Shown piece by piece: positions 1-7,025 of a stretch of 34,650 nt of DNA. A program made the translations under genes and the position numbers. The stretch covers positions 1 to 34,650 of IMG/VR virus record IMGVR_UViG_3300009538_000081. One strand, written 5' to 3'. Within the stretch, counting starts at the first letter, position 1; every line of letters starts with the position of its first letter. The notes below the pieces were generated by a model that did not search any database, had not been told where the DNA came from, and saw nothing but the letters and a program-made list of their open reading frames with translations. Source of the DNA: a virus.

Positions 1-573
1 ATGACATTTATTATTACCAACATTTTACTGGCCGTGATGCTTATTCTCGATTTGAGTACGTTCGTTATTTACAGGAAGGCCCGGGTCCCTTCGAAGAGCA
101 CTATTCTGGCCACTAAGATAAAAGAAACCCAGACGGTTATTCGCGATCAGGAAGTCGATGTCGAAGTTTCCTGGCTTTTGTTAAGGCAGAACGAAACGCG
201 GCGGGATTCCGCGATCGCTTTATTGGAGAAGACCGAGAAAGAAATGGCAGAAGCGAAAGTCGCTTCGAAATCAGAGGAAGAGTGGGAGAAGGTCGAAGAG
301 TTAAACAAAAAGTGCGTTGAGTTAGGGAGAACCACTAAGAAAGATAAAACCGGCAAGCAACTATACGAAGGCAGAATAGCCCAGTTAGATGCCGAAGTCG
401 AAGGATACCGGGCTAAGATTGAGCAGTCGGTTTTTAAGCGCGAGTTTGCGAAGATGCAGTTGATCGGGTTGCGGGCGATGAAGCAACGAGGTTGGGCGGG
501 AGATTTTGAAAAGTTCCAAAGAGAGAAACTCAAAGACCTCTTGTACTTTAAAGATTGGAAAGACGAGAAATAA
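1..573 (+). CDS. Membrane-anchored coiled-coil protein, unknown function
   Basis: This 190-residue protein is not recognised. Residues about 4-24 form one hydrophobic helix followed by a basic stretch (YRKAR), which predicts an N-terminal membrane anchor with the remainder cytoplasmic. Residues about 40-160 are rich in Lys, Glu and Arg with heptad-like spacing and should form a long coiled coil. The gene starts at the first base of the window, so a longer N-terminus cannot be excluded, but a membrane helix directly after the ATG makes this start plausible. It ends just before a hairpin whose U-tract side points to the opposite strand, so it converges with the minus-strand unit to its right. 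The architecture resembles the small anchored gene at 7022-7339, but no clear sequence similarity was seen. Confidence 0.75.
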   Translation: MTFIITNILLAVMLILDLSTFVIYRKARVPSKSTILATKIKETQTVIRDQEVDVEVSWLLLRQNETRRDSAIALLEKTEKEMAEAKVASKSEEEWEKVEELNKKCVELGRTTKKDKTGKQLYEGRIAQLDAEVEGYRAKIEQSVFKREFAKMQLIGLRAMKQRGWAGDFEKFQREKLKDLLYFKDWKDEK

Positions 574-644
574 AAGAAAAACTCTCCTTACGGAGAGTGA
601 AAGGCCGCTAAGCCTGTTACGAGGGAGCTACCCTCTCTTCAATT
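572..644 (-). ncRNA. Candidate small RNA, about 70 nt, three hairpins
   Basis: A consensus sigma-70 promoter (650-678) fires leftward into a short stretch with no convincing ORF that ends at the intrinsic terminator (574-598). The predicted RNA starts near 644-642 and is about 70 nt long. It can form three consecutive hairpins: GAGGG-TAGCT-CCCTC (635-621), AGGC-TTAGCG-GCCT (615-602) and the terminator stem. No known RNA family was recognised. It could be a regulatory RNA acting on phage or host transcripts, or a decoy. Promoter and terminator are seen directly; expression is inferred. Confidence 0.6.
574..598 (-). terminator. Intrinsic terminator of the minus-strand unit
   Basis: Read on the minus strand, a perfect 7-bp stem ACTCTCC / GGAGAGT (598-592 and 587-581) with loop GTAA is followed by TTTTTCTTTT, a textbook Rho-independent terminator. 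On the plus strand the hairpin has no U-tract, so it serves leftward transcription. It also closes the left end of the candidate small RNA described next. Confidence 0.75.
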
Positions 645-649
645 ACACT

Positions 650-678
650 ATTATAACTAAGACGTGAAATTCTGTCAA
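650..678 (-). promoter_or_regulatory. Consensus sigma-70 promoter for the small RNA
   Basis: On the minus strand a perfect TTGACA (678-673) is separated by exactly 17 bases from a perfect TATAAT (655-650). The -35 hexamer overlaps the TGA stop codon of the minus-strand membrane-protein gene. This is the strongest sigma-70 match noticed in the window and should be read by the host housekeeping sigma factor, so the RNA would be made without phage factors. Confidence 0.75.
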
Positions 679-860
679 CTATTACATACGACCGGGATTA
701 AGAGTGCGATGAATCCTCCGAACAGCAACCACTTCCAAAACCAGAAAAGTTGCCATAAATTAGAAACTTCTTCGGGATAAGTCCAAAAATTAGTATAAGT
801 AAGGACGACAAAAAAGATAAGAAAAATTCCCAAAAATCTGATCAATCTAATGGCTCTCAT
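675..860 (-). CDS. Small two-helix membrane protein, probably leaderless
   Basis: This 61-residue protein is not recognised. It has two hydrophobic segments, about residues 7-25 and 38-58, joined by a short polar, aromatic loop with FWTYPEE, so it should be an integral inner-membrane protein. It is the only convincing minus-strand gene in the window. A strong promoter lies immediately upstream, with only six bases between the -10 box and the ATG, so its mRNA is predicted to start at or next to the start codon. Expression from a host-type promoter, opposite to the virion operon, is the pattern of a lysogeny-expressed 'moron' gene such as an exclusion or immunity protein. That role is inferred only from position and control. 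Confidence 0.65.
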   Translation of the reverse strand: MRAIRLIRFLGIFLIFFVVLTYTNFWTYPEEVSNLWQLFWFWKWLLFGGFIALLIPVVCNS

Positions 861-866
861 AAGTAA

Positions 867-894
867 ATTATAACGTATTTTATGGAAAAGTCAA
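867..894 (-). promoter_or_regulatory. Sigma-70 promoter for the minus-strand membrane protein
   Basis: On the minus strand TTGACT (894-889) and TATAAT (872-867) are separated by 16 bases. The -10 box ends six bases before the ATG at 860, so transcription should start at about the start codon (leaderless mRNA). The -35 box lies inside the first codons of the divergent gene at 882. An overlapping plus-strand TATAAC (869-874) could serve that gene but has no good -35 partner. Confidence 0.7.
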
Positions 895-1160
895 CAGATT
901 TAGAAAAAAGAAAAGGGGGAACTTGTCGGGGGTGCGGAGTTTATATCGAGTGGATTAAAACTACCAATGGCAAGGATATGCCGGTTGATCCGGCAGAGGT
1001 AACCGTCATCACCAAAGACGGCCGGACTATCAAAGGATTCATTCCTCATTGGGCGACGTGTCCGAAGGCCAATCAATATTGGGCGACGTGTCCGAAGGCC
1101 AATCAATATTGGGCGACGTGTCCGAAGGCCAATCAATTTAAGAAAAGAATAAATCAATGA
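882..1160 (+). CDS. Small zinc-binding phage protein with triplicated C-terminal module
   Basis: This 92-residue protein begins with a CRGCG zinc knuckle (residues about 15-19) followed by conserved-looking text around MPVDP and GFIPHWATCPKANQ. The pattern, two Cys near the N-terminus and a His and Cys near the C-terminus, matches small uncharacterised phage proteins that probably bind one metal ion. Here the last module WATCPKANQ occurs three times in perfect tandem, so the C-terminal Cys ligand is tripled. The start codon sits on the promoter of the divergent minus-strand gene, so expression of the two may interfere. The stop overlaps the next start (ATGA). Function is unknown; nucleic-acid or protein binding is a guess from the knuckle. 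Confidence 0.7.
   Translation: MEKSTDLEKRKGGTCRGCGVYIEWIKTTNGKDMPVDPAEVTVITKDGRTIKGFIPHWATCPKANQYWATCPKANQYWATCPKANQFKKRINQ
1047..1136 (+). repeat. Three tandem 30-bp units inside the zinc-knuckle gene
   Basis: Units at 1047-1076, 1077-1106 and 1107-1136 are identical except for the first base (His codon in copy 1, Tyr codons in copies 2 and 3). Each encodes ten residues, [H/Y]WATCPKANQ, so the frame is kept. Each unit carries ATTGG near its start and CCAAT near its end, a small inverted repeat that could favour slippage. Perfect identity implies recent expansion or an assembly effect. Confidence 0.95.
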
Positions 1161-1351
1161 TGCTTCTTGAATCAATACATAAAGAGATGGATAGGGCGAG
1201 AGAATTATTGGTTGAGTATAGGAAAATCCCGACAGGTTTTTTCGGGGCTACTATCATTGATCAAACCATCAAACAAGCGGAAAAGGCGATTGAGGAAGAC
1301 GATGTCGTAAAAATGTTAGTTGCTTATGAAGAGTTAAAAAAACTTGAATAA
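1157..1351 (+). CDS. Small phage hypothetical protein
   Basis: This 64-residue protein is mostly helical by composition and carries the text ELLVEYRKIPTGFFGA followed by an AEKAIEEDD helix and a final YEELKKLE helix. It resembles a widespread type of small phage protein of unknown function with a conserved IPTG.FGA segment; this is recalled, not searched. It starts in an ATGA overlap with the upstream gene, so the two are translationally coupled, and it ends two bases before the methyltransferase start. An alternative start one codon later is equally possible. No membrane segment or metal site is visible. Confidence 0.6.
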   Translation: MMLLESIHKEMDRARELLVEYRKIPTGFFGATIIDQTIKQAEKAIEEDDVVKMLVAYEELKKLE

Positions 1352-1353
1352 AG

Positions 1354-2154
1354 ATGAAGTATCTAAGAAGTTGTACATTTGAAGAATTGAAAAGAAAACG
1401 CAAATTACCGACTGCCATTTCTTTATTCAGCGGCTGTGGCGGGGCGGATATAGGCACGGCCCGAGCAGGATTTGAAATCAGGGTGATGCTGGAATGGGAT
1501 AAAAATTGCTGCAAGACGTTAAGATGTAATTTTACAGAAGAAGGATTAAGGATTCGGCATCCCGGATATAACGGTTCTTTAATTAAGAAATTAAAAACGA
1601 AATTTCCAGATTGGTATCGCAAACCGGAGCCGGTGATTATGGAGGTTGATATTACTAAAACAAAAACGAAAGAAATTCTGAAAGCGGCAAGATTGGAGAT
1701 CGGGGAGTGCGACATGATTTACGGAGGGCCACCTTGCCAAGGATTCTCTACAGCTGGGCATCAATCTTTAAATGACCCTCGCAATAAAATGGTTAAAGAG
1801 TTTATTCGGGTAATCAGAGAAGCAAAGCCAAAGGCTTTCTGGATGGAGAACGTACCCGGTATGGTCAGTATAGATAAGGGTAAAACGATCAGAGAGATTA
1901 CCTCGGCGATGGTTTCCGCTGGCTATCGAATCAACTGGGATATTTTAAACGCCGCCGATTACGGAGTTCCGCAGGACAGAAAAAGAGTTTTCATAATTGG
2001 GTTGAGAAACGACGGAATGAATTTTGATGCTCTTGGTAAGAAGAATCCTCAACTAATCTTTGGAGCTTTCGGTGGCCCGATAGGACATCCTGAATGGTAT
2101 GTCAAAAGATACAATATCAAATTAAGAGAATACGAAGAACAATTAAAAAAATGA
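1354..2154 (+). CDS. Cytosine-C5 DNA methyltransferase, short, apparently lacking its C-terminal part
   Basis: This enzyme should transfer a methyl group from S-adenosylmethionine to C5 of cytosine. Motif I is FSGCGG (residues 25-30), the catalytic loop is GGPPCQGFS with nucleophile Cys128, ENV is at 166-168 and QDRKRVFIIG at 207-216. All N-terminal motifs look intact. At 266 residues it is shorter than usual family members: after motif VIII it ends in a charged tail, with no visible target-recognition domain and no motif IX or X (GNSV). It may be a minimal phage enzyme, rely on a partner for target recognition, or be truncated. It overlaps the next gene by four bases and sits in one operon with a second methyltransferase, but no cognate restriction enzyme is visible. 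Likely role: protecting phage DNA from host restriction. Confidence 0.88.
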   Translation: MKYLRSCTFEELKRKRKLPTAISLFSGCGGADIGTARAGFEIRVMLEWDKNCCKTLRCNFTEEGLRIRHPGYNGSLIKKLKTKFPDWYRKPEPVIMEVDITKTKTKEILKAARLEIGECDMIYGGPPCQGFSTAGHQSLNDPRNKMVKEFIRVIREAKPKAFWMENVPGMVSIDKGKTIREITSAMVSAGYRINWDILNAADYGVPQDRKRVFIIGLRNDGMNFDALGKKNPQLIFGAFGGPIGHPEWYVKRYNIKLREYEEQLKK

Positions 2155-2609
2155 AAAATCCTAAACCAGAAAAACAAGAGGTTAGCGACGAGGAGCAGTC
2201 AGAGATTCTTATCGAGGAGGTGAGGGCGATTTTATCAGAAAGTGTCTTTTCTTCCCGGATAACACTGGTGGAGGGAAAGCACGAGGTCGGTAAGATAATC
2301 ACTGAAAGCCAGATTTATAAAAAGTACGGCAAGCAATCAGGCGAATTGATCCAAAGAATCGCCAAATCCCTAACCCGGTCCGAAGCGGACATTTATCTTT
2401 GCGTGCAGTTTTATCAGAAGTATCCAGATGTTTCTACGGTCGTAAAATCATTAAAAGGCAAGAAAAATGATATTACTTGGGCCGCGGTCAGACGTCTAAT
2501 GTCTGGTAAGGAAGAGGTGCCGGAACACGAACATGTCTGGGAGAAGATTACTGCTTGGCGCTGCAAGGTTGAGGGGTGCGAGAAAATAACCACGACGGAG
2601 CCGAAATAA
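2151..2609 (+). CDS. YhcG-N/DUF1016-N-like protein with a C-terminal metal site
   Basis: This 152-residue protein has a helical core, residues about 35-105, containing EVGKIITESQIYKKYGK, QRIAKSLTR and YLCVQFYQKYP. The order and spacing resemble the N-terminal domain of YhcG/DUF1016 proteins, although the nuclease half of that family is absent. The C-terminus has HEH (126-128), Cys138 and Cys143, a likely zinc knuckle. The ATG at 2151 is preferred over the upstream in-frame ATG at 2094 because it forms an ATGA overlap with the methyltransferase stop. Lying between two methyltransferases, it may assist DNA modification or replication. The family link is by pattern only and function is not known. 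Confidence 0.55.
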   Translation: MKNPKPEKQEVSDEEQSEILIEEVRAILSESVFSSRITLVEGKHEVGKIITESQIYKKYGKQSGELIQRIAKSLTRSEADIYLCVQFYQKYPDVSTVVKSLKGKKNDITWAAVRRLMSGKEEVPEHEHVWEKITAWRCKVEGCEKITTTEPK

Positions 2610-2610
2610 A

Positions 2611-3933
2611 ATGGAAATCAATCAGATAATTTGTGGCGATACCTTAGAAGAACTAAAGAAATTGCCCACCGGAAACGTAGACTGTGTGATTACTTCGCCA
2701 CCCTATTACGGACTTAGAAATTATAGTGTTGATGGTCAGATTGGTTTAGAGGAAAACTTTGACGAATTTCTTAAAAGGATTTTAGAGATAACGGCTGAAT
2801 TAAAAAGGGTGTTGAAACCGACCGGGCAGTTTTGGCTGAATATGGGGGATTGTTATGGTGGAAGCAATGGCATGGGAAGCGACCAATCCAATCCTGGCAA
2901 GCAAACCGCACCACGACCAAAGAGGTTAAAGAGTTTCGGGGGCAATATAAAAAGTTCTGGCCTTTCCAACCCGGAAAGTTTATTGAACAAAGGTAGGTCA
3001 GGGAAAGATAAATGTATGTTGATGCAACCTGAAAGAATAGCGATAAAAATGATTGACGAGCAAGGTTGGATTTTGAGAAATAAAATCAAATGGGCAAAGC
3101 AGGTTTTAATCAGAAAAGAGAATCGGACAATCGGGGGCGTAATGCCGACGTCGGTCAAAGACCGGTTCAACGAGAGTGGTGAGGAATTATATTTCTTTGT
3201 TAAAAATAAGAATTATTATTTTAACTTGGACGCGGTGAGATTGAGAAATCAGGTGATGGGGGTTACCGATTTTAGGGAAAATCAAGGCGGATTTGTAAAT
3301 ATAGTAAAATTGTATCCTGAAAATAGCAAGTACAATAATCTTAATTATAGGCCATTCAACAGGCGAGTTAGAGATGTGGTAAGCGGAAGAATGGTTGGAC
3401 AACCGCAATTTAAGGCAAGTAAAAAAGAAATTGAAAATTATCCGAAATATGCCAAAGGTTCAGGATTTGAGCAGAAATACGGCGAACCGTGGGATAGATT
3501 TGGCAAAAAGACGTTTAAAGCGGGAAAAGTAAAATGGGATATTTCAGAAAGACAGGCAGAATTGGTTGAGGGGGGGGTAATCAGCTCGGCACAAAGGATA
3601 AGGGGGTTCTATGACGAATTTGGTGGCAAGAATAATCCAGATGGCAAGAATCTTCCGACAATTTGGCAGATAGGAAGTGAACCGCATAATTTTCAGAAAG
3701 AGTTGGACGTTGATACAGACCACTTCGCTATCTTTCCGGAAGCATTGATTGAGATACCGATATTGGCTGGCTGTCCGAAAGATGGAGTGGTGTTAGATCC
3801 ATTCATGGGAAGTGGCACAACGGCCGTAGTCGCCAAGAAACTAAAGAGAAATTGGTTGGGCATCGAGATCAATCCTAACTATATTAAGATAGCCAATCAA
3901 AGAATAAGAAGTACACCAACCCCATTATTATAA
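2611..3933 (+). CDS. N4-cytosine/N6-adenine DNA methyltransferase, beta class
   Basis: This 440-residue enzyme should methylate an exocyclic amino group (N6-adenine or N4-cytosine) using S-adenosylmethionine. The catalytic motif SPPYYGLRNY is near the N-terminus (residues 29-38) and the cofactor-binding motif DPFMGSGTT is near the C-terminus (396-404), followed by GIEINPNYI. That order defines the beta class. SPPY is more typical of N4-cytosine enzymes, but base specificity cannot be read from it. The central section, about 90-380, carries the target-recognition region and is longer than in minimal members. The gene starts one base after the previous stop. With the C5 enzyme it forms an orphan modification pair, probably anti-restriction. 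Confidence 0.9.
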   Translation: MEINQIICGDTLEELKKLPTGNVDCVITSPPYYGLRNYSVDGQIGLEENFDEFLKRILEITAELKRVLKPTGQFWLNMGDCYGGSNGMGSDQSNPGKQTAPRPKRLKSFGGNIKSSGLSNPESLLNKGRSGKDKCMLMQPERIAIKMIDEQGWILRNKIKWAKQVLIRKENRTIGGVMPTSVKDRFNESGEELYFFVKNKNYYFNLDAVRLRNQVMGVTDFRENQGGFVNIVKLYPENSKYNNLNYRPFNRRVRDVVSGRMVGQPQFKASKKEIENYPKYAKGSGFEQKYGEPWDRFGKKTFKAGKVKWDISERQAELVEGGVISSAQRIRGFYDEFGGKNNPDGKNLPTIWQIGSEPHNFQKELDVDTDHFAIFPEALIEIPILAGCPKDGVVLDPFMGSGTTAVVAKKLKRNWLGIEINPNYIKIANQRIRSTPTPLL

Positions 3934-3951
3934 AAGGTCGATCGCTTCAAG
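3934..3951 (+). promoter_or_regulatory. GGTCG motif, partial match, before the 3987 gene
   Basis: The sequence AAGGTCGATCGCTTCAAG begins right after the methyltransferase stop and ends 35 bases before the next ATG. It shares AAGGTCG and a later AAG with the shared intergenic motif but lacks its GATA-N-ATTAA half, so it is one of the weaker members of the set. Confidence 0.35.
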
Positions 3952-3986
3952 AAAAAGGTTTTACCATTAAAATCAATCATTAAATT

Positions 3987-4133
3987 ATGAACTATCTTAA
4001 ATCAGTCTATCAATTCGTTAGGAACATCAAACCGAAGGCGGTATCAAAATACAGGCGGGAGTTTCTTGCCTGGTTCAATACCCTGGTCGATAAAGATAAA
4101 AAAGATTTCTTAAAGATATTCGGGGAGTTATAA
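3987..4133 (+). CDS. 48-residue basic hypothetical protein
   Basis: This short ORF encodes a basic, amphipathic protein beginning MNYLKSVYQFVRNIK and ending FLKIFGEL, with no hydrophobic segment or Cys. It fills the gap between the methyltransferase and the HELYH gene, preserves the run of closely packed plus-strand genes and ends seven bases before the next start, which supports it as real. The start follows an A/T-rich leader with no Shine-Dalgarno match, as for most gap-preceded genes here. Its basic character would suit nucleic-acid or portal/terminase contact, but that is speculation. Confidence 0.55.
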   Translation: MNYLKSVYQFVRNIKPKAVSKYRREFLAWFNTLVDKDKKDFLKIFGEL

Positions 4134-4139
4134 ATTTAT

Positions 4140-4562
4140 ATGGCTAAGAAGAAAACAAAAGTTGAAAAGCTTAATGTGCTTACGATCCCGATTCCTCTTT
4201 ATAGGTGTTCCGTGGTAATCTTTTTCGGCGCTTCACTCAACGGAATGATAAAGACTGGGATCAAGCACGGCATAAAAGAAAAAAGCTTTAATACGGATTG
4301 GAAGCGGTGGATAGAAGATAATATGGGCGAGGGCAAAGGTTTCGCTATTACTTACGGGAAAGGCAATTCTGATGTTTTGGTTTGGATGTGGAAACGGCCG
4401 AGAAAATTATCGGAGTACGCCGTTTTGTATCACGAACTTTATCATGCCACCGATCAAATTGCAGCCCATAGACACTTTCAATTAAACGAAGAGCCGGATG
4501 AGCCGAAGGCCTATCTTTTCGAATATCTTTTCCGTAAGGTAAGCGAAGTATTATGGAAATAA
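4140..4562 (+). CDS. Putative HExxH metallopeptidase-like phage protein
   Basis: The 140-residue protein contains HELYH (residues 98-102), the zinc-binding and catalytic signature of zincin peptidases, followed by acidic residues (Glu117-Glu121, Glu128) that could supply a third ligand. The segment between about 20 and 90 has alternating hydrophobic stretches consistent with a small alpha/beta fold. HExxH alone occurs by chance, but its place in the segment VLYHELYHATDQ, a helix with aromatic and polar faces, is typical of genuine zincins. The gene lies just before the terminase genes, where phages often carry small accessory genes. Substrate unknown. It might process a virion protein, or bind zinc without activity. 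Confidence 0.5.
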   Translation: MAKKKTKVEKLNVLTIPIPLYRCSVVIFFGASLNGMIKTGIKHGIKEKSFNTDWKRWIEDNMGEGKGFAITYGKGNSDVLVWMWKRPRKLSEYAVLYHELYHATDQIAAHRHFQLNEEPDEPKAYLFEYLFRKVSEVLWK

Positions 4563-4816
4563 ATAAAATGAAAAGAGTTTTAAGATTCAGGGACAAATAC
4601 GGTGGAGCAATCGAGGTCTATGTTTTAGAAAGGAACAATCAGGTAGCCGAGGATCTGATTTACGTCAGGATGAAAAGAGGTGGCGAGAAAGAAATCGGAT
4701 TCGTGGTCAAACCCGATGAGGCAAGAATTATAATGGACGGACTCTTTCTGGCGATAGATGACATAATTGAGCAGTATAAATTGGAGAAGTTTAAGGTTAA
4801 AAAGAGATGTAGTTGA
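4553..4816 (+). CDS. Small hypothetical protein
   Basis: This 87-residue protein is not recognised. Its first half is beta-rich (alternating charged and hydrophobic residues around VLRFRDKYGGAIEVYVLE), followed by a helix (PDEARIIMDGLFLAIDDIIEQYK) and a basic tail KKRCS. It overlaps the upstream gene by ten bases if the first ATG is used; a second ATG at 4568 would remove the overlap and gives MKRVLRFRD. Neither start has a strong ribosome-binding site. It lies one gene before the small terminase subunit. Confidence 0.55.
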   Translation: MEINKMKRVLRFRDKYGGAIEVYVLERNNQVAEDLIYVRMKRGGEKEIGFVVKPDEARIIMDGLFLAIDDIIEQYKLEKFKVKKRCS

Positions 4817-4848
4817 GTCCCACGATTCACACAATTCATTGTATAAAT

Positions 4849-5334
4849 ATGCCGTTTAAAAAAGGACACAAAAAAATACCGGGGAGCGGTAAAAAGAAGG
4901 GCGATAAAGAAAAGAAAACTATCGAGAGAGAGGTCGCTTTAGAATTATATCAACAAGGAATCCTTAATGAGTTAAAACCTTTAATGAACGCTCATTTTGC
5001 TATTGCGAAAGGAACGCAGATCGTTTTGGCGAGGGAGTGGGTCTACGATAAGAAAAAGAGAAAGAAAGTCCGGGGCGGCAGATTCGTCAGGGTTACGGAC
5101 GAATTCGAAGTTGAGGAACTCTTAAATAGTAAGGAAATCGAGGGCAAGGATTACTACGTTATCTTTACCCAGGACCCGAACCCGAAGGCTTTGGAGGACT
5201 TAATGAGCCGGGTATTCGGCAAGTCGAAGGAAACGGTCGAATTGGAGGCTAAGCGGCCAATTATTATTCAAGTCGTCAGTGAGGAGGCCGAGAAGGCCCG
5301 GAAGAGAATCGCGGCCAGAAAGAAAAGGGCATGA
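4849..5334 (+). CDS. terS: Terminase small subunit-like protein
   Basis: In tailed phages the small terminase subunit recognises viral DNA and regulates the packaging motor. This 161-residue protein opens with a Gly/Lys-rich segment (MPFKKGHKKIPGSGKKKG) like the basic start of many small-subunit and terminase-associated phage proteins, followed by a helical region and the text ALEDLMSRVFGKSKETVE, a pattern typical of this group. The middle, about 60-125, holds an insertion with two beta-like segments. Position supports the call: one small gene separates it from the large subunit. I chose the ATG at 4849 rather than a TTG at 4813 because the basic MPFKKG start matches the family. The stop overlaps the next start (ATGA). 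Confidence 0.65.
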   Translation: MPFKKGHKKIPGSGKKKGDKEKKTIEREVALELYQQGILNELKPLMNAHFAIAKGTQIVLAREWVYDKKKRKKVRGGRFVRVTDEFEVEELLNSKEIEGKDYYVIFTQDPNPKALEDLMSRVFGKSKETVELEAKRPIIIQVVSEEAEKARKRIAARKKRA

Positions 5335-5606
5335 ACGGAGAAATAAAAAAATGTCAAAAGTGCGGTGCGAAATGCTGTCAGGAAATGTTTTTCTGGCTTG
5401 AAAAATGGCAGGACGCCAAGGATTGGAGGAGATGGGCTAAGTTCCACGAAAACGTAGAAGTTGGGATAAAAGATGGCGGTTTCTTTGTTAAGGTAAAAGT
5501 GAAATGTCGAAAACTAAAAAACGACAGATGTTCAATCTATAAAAAGAGACCGCAACTTTGCAGAGAATACGATTGTAGAAAAAAGGAGTTTATATTTTCA
5601 AAATAA
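5331..5606 (+). CDS. YkgJ-like cysteine cluster protein
   Basis: This 91-residue protein has eight Cys in the order C8, C11, C15-C16, C59, C67, C77, C82, with the text DRCSIYKKRPQLCREYDC at the end. This matches the CxxCxxCC/YkgJ-type family, whose members bind zinc or an iron-sulfur centre. The biochemical role of the family is poorly defined; some members are linked to oxygenase or chelation functions. Here it sits between the two terminase subunits, overlapping the upstream stop by four bases and ending six bases before the large subunit, so it is co-expressed with the packaging genes. A packaging role is not implied by sequence. Confidence 0.7.
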   Translation: MNGEIKKCQKCGAKCCQEMFFWLEKWQDAKDWRRWAKFHENVEVGIKDGGFFVKVKVKCRKLKNDRCSIYKKRPQLCREYDCRKKEFIFSK

Positions 5607-5612
5607 AAAGAG

Positions 5613-7025
5613 ATGACACCAACCGAAGAAAAGTTATTGTGCCAGGAGGATCTGTTTTACCTGACTAAGCATCTTTTGGGCTATTCCCAGATTGAAGAAA
5701 AACCGCATTTGGAGTTTTGTGAGTTCTTACAGGGTCCAGAGTCAAAGAAACTGGTGTTATTACCAAGAGGCACATTTAAAACAACAATAGGCACGATCGG
5801 CCGGAGCATCCAAAAGATAATCCAGAATCCGAATATCAGGATTCTCATATTCTCGGAAACCTTCGGCCAGTCAAAGAAGTTTTTGAGCGAAATCAAGCAG
5901 CAGTTAGAAGGCAACGAAAAACTTATCGGATTATTCGGCAATTTCAAAAGCGATCCGGGCTGGAGAGAGGATGAAATAACGGTCAGACAAAGAACCAGGA
6001 TATCAAAAGAGCCCACCATAATGACTGGTGGCGTGGACGTTGTCAGGGTTGGCTTTCACTTCGATTTAATCATCGTTGACGACCCTCATTCCCAGAAGAA
6101 TATCAACACCAGGGACCAGATAGACAAGGTTTTCAACGCTTACCGGCTTTTACTGCCGATGCTCGAGCCGGGCGGAGAGGTAGACGTTATCGCTACCAGA
6201 TGGCATGACTTGGATTTAGCCTCGACTCTATTTAAAAATCCTTCATTCAAGAAGATGGTGCGGGCCGCGGAAACGGTCAGGTCAGACGGCACGGTAGAGT
6301 ATTATTTCCCAGAGCGCCTTTCAAAAGAATTCCTGGCCGAAAAGAAAATCGATTTGGGAGCGTACATTTATTCCTGCCAGTACCAAAACAATCCGGTAGA
6401 TGATCAAGACGCCACGTTTAAGAAGTCTTGGTTTAAGACATATCGGGAAGAAGAATTGAGAAGAAAATATCTCAATACCTACATCACGATTGATCCGGCC
6501 GTCGGCACGAAAGAGGAGAACGATTTCACCGGGGTTATCATCAATTCGGTCGACCAAGATAAAAACTGGTATTTCAGGCGAGTGCTTAAATTAAAGATCA
6601 AGCCGCCGGAGTTGATTACCAAACTTTTTGAATGGAATACGGCTTGGCGGCCAATCAAAATCGGCATTGAAAAAGAAAAGTATACACTGGTTATCTTTCC
6701 TTTCTTAGAGGAAGAAATGAAAAAGAGAGACGAGCAGTTGCCGATTGAGCAGTTGGTTCATTCTGACGCAAGCAAGGAATTAAGGATATCGGGACTGGCC
6801 CCGCGATATGAAAGAGGAATGATTTACCATAATGCCGAGGATCCGGAGACAGTTTCCTTAGAAGATGAGTTAATGAGGTTTCCGAAGGCCGCGACTGATG
6901 ACTTGTCTGATGCTGCGGCCGAACAATTAGAGATAGCCAAGCAACCGGCGAAACCTGAAGCGCCGCCGGATTATTCGCAAAAAGGTCAAGGAGTTAAAAA
7001 GTATTATCCTAAACTTGGAGTATGA
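5613..7025 (+). CDS. terL: Terminase large subunit
   Basis: This is the ATPase-nuclease motor that packages viral DNA into the prohead. The N-terminal ATPase has a variant Walker A, PRGTFKTT (51-58), Walker B LIIVDD (152-157) and a coupling motif ATRWHD (194-199). The C-terminal nuclease has the RNase-H-like start TIDPAVG (Asp294), a central IGIEKEKY strand and the acidic end TDDLSDA (Asp429, Asp430, Asp433). Length, 470 residues, is normal for the family. The Walker A has RGTFKT in place of GxxGKT, a variation common in phage terminases. A GA-rich stretch (AAAGAG) precedes the start, one of the few Shine-Dalgarno-like sites in the window. Confidence 0.93.
   Translation: MTPTEEKLLCQEDLFYLTKHLLGYSQIEEKPHLEFCEFLQGPESKKLVLLPRGTFKTTIGTIGRSIQKIIQNPNIRILIFSETFGQSKKFLSEIKQQLEGNEKLIGLFGNFKSDPGWREDEITVRQRTRISKEPTIMTGGVDVVRVGFHFDLIIVDDPHSQKNINTRDQIDKVFNAYRLLLPMLEPGGEVDVIATRWHDLDLASTLFKNPSFKKMVRAAETVRSDGTVEYYFPERLSKEFLAEKKIDLGAYIYSCQYQNNPVDDQDATFKKSWFKTYREEELRRKYLNTYITIDPAVGTKEENDFTGVIINSVDQDKNWYFRRVLKLKIKPPELITKLFEWNTAWRPIKIGIEKEKYTLVIFPFLEEEMKKRDEQLPIEQLVHSDASKELRISGLAPRYERGMIYHNAEDPETVSLEDELMRFPKAATDDLSDAAAEQLEIAKQPAKPEAPPDYSQKGQGVKKYYPKLGV

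Noticed and set aside
1047-1136. CRISPR-like array
   Set aside because: The units are contiguous with no spacers and are part of a coding sequence.
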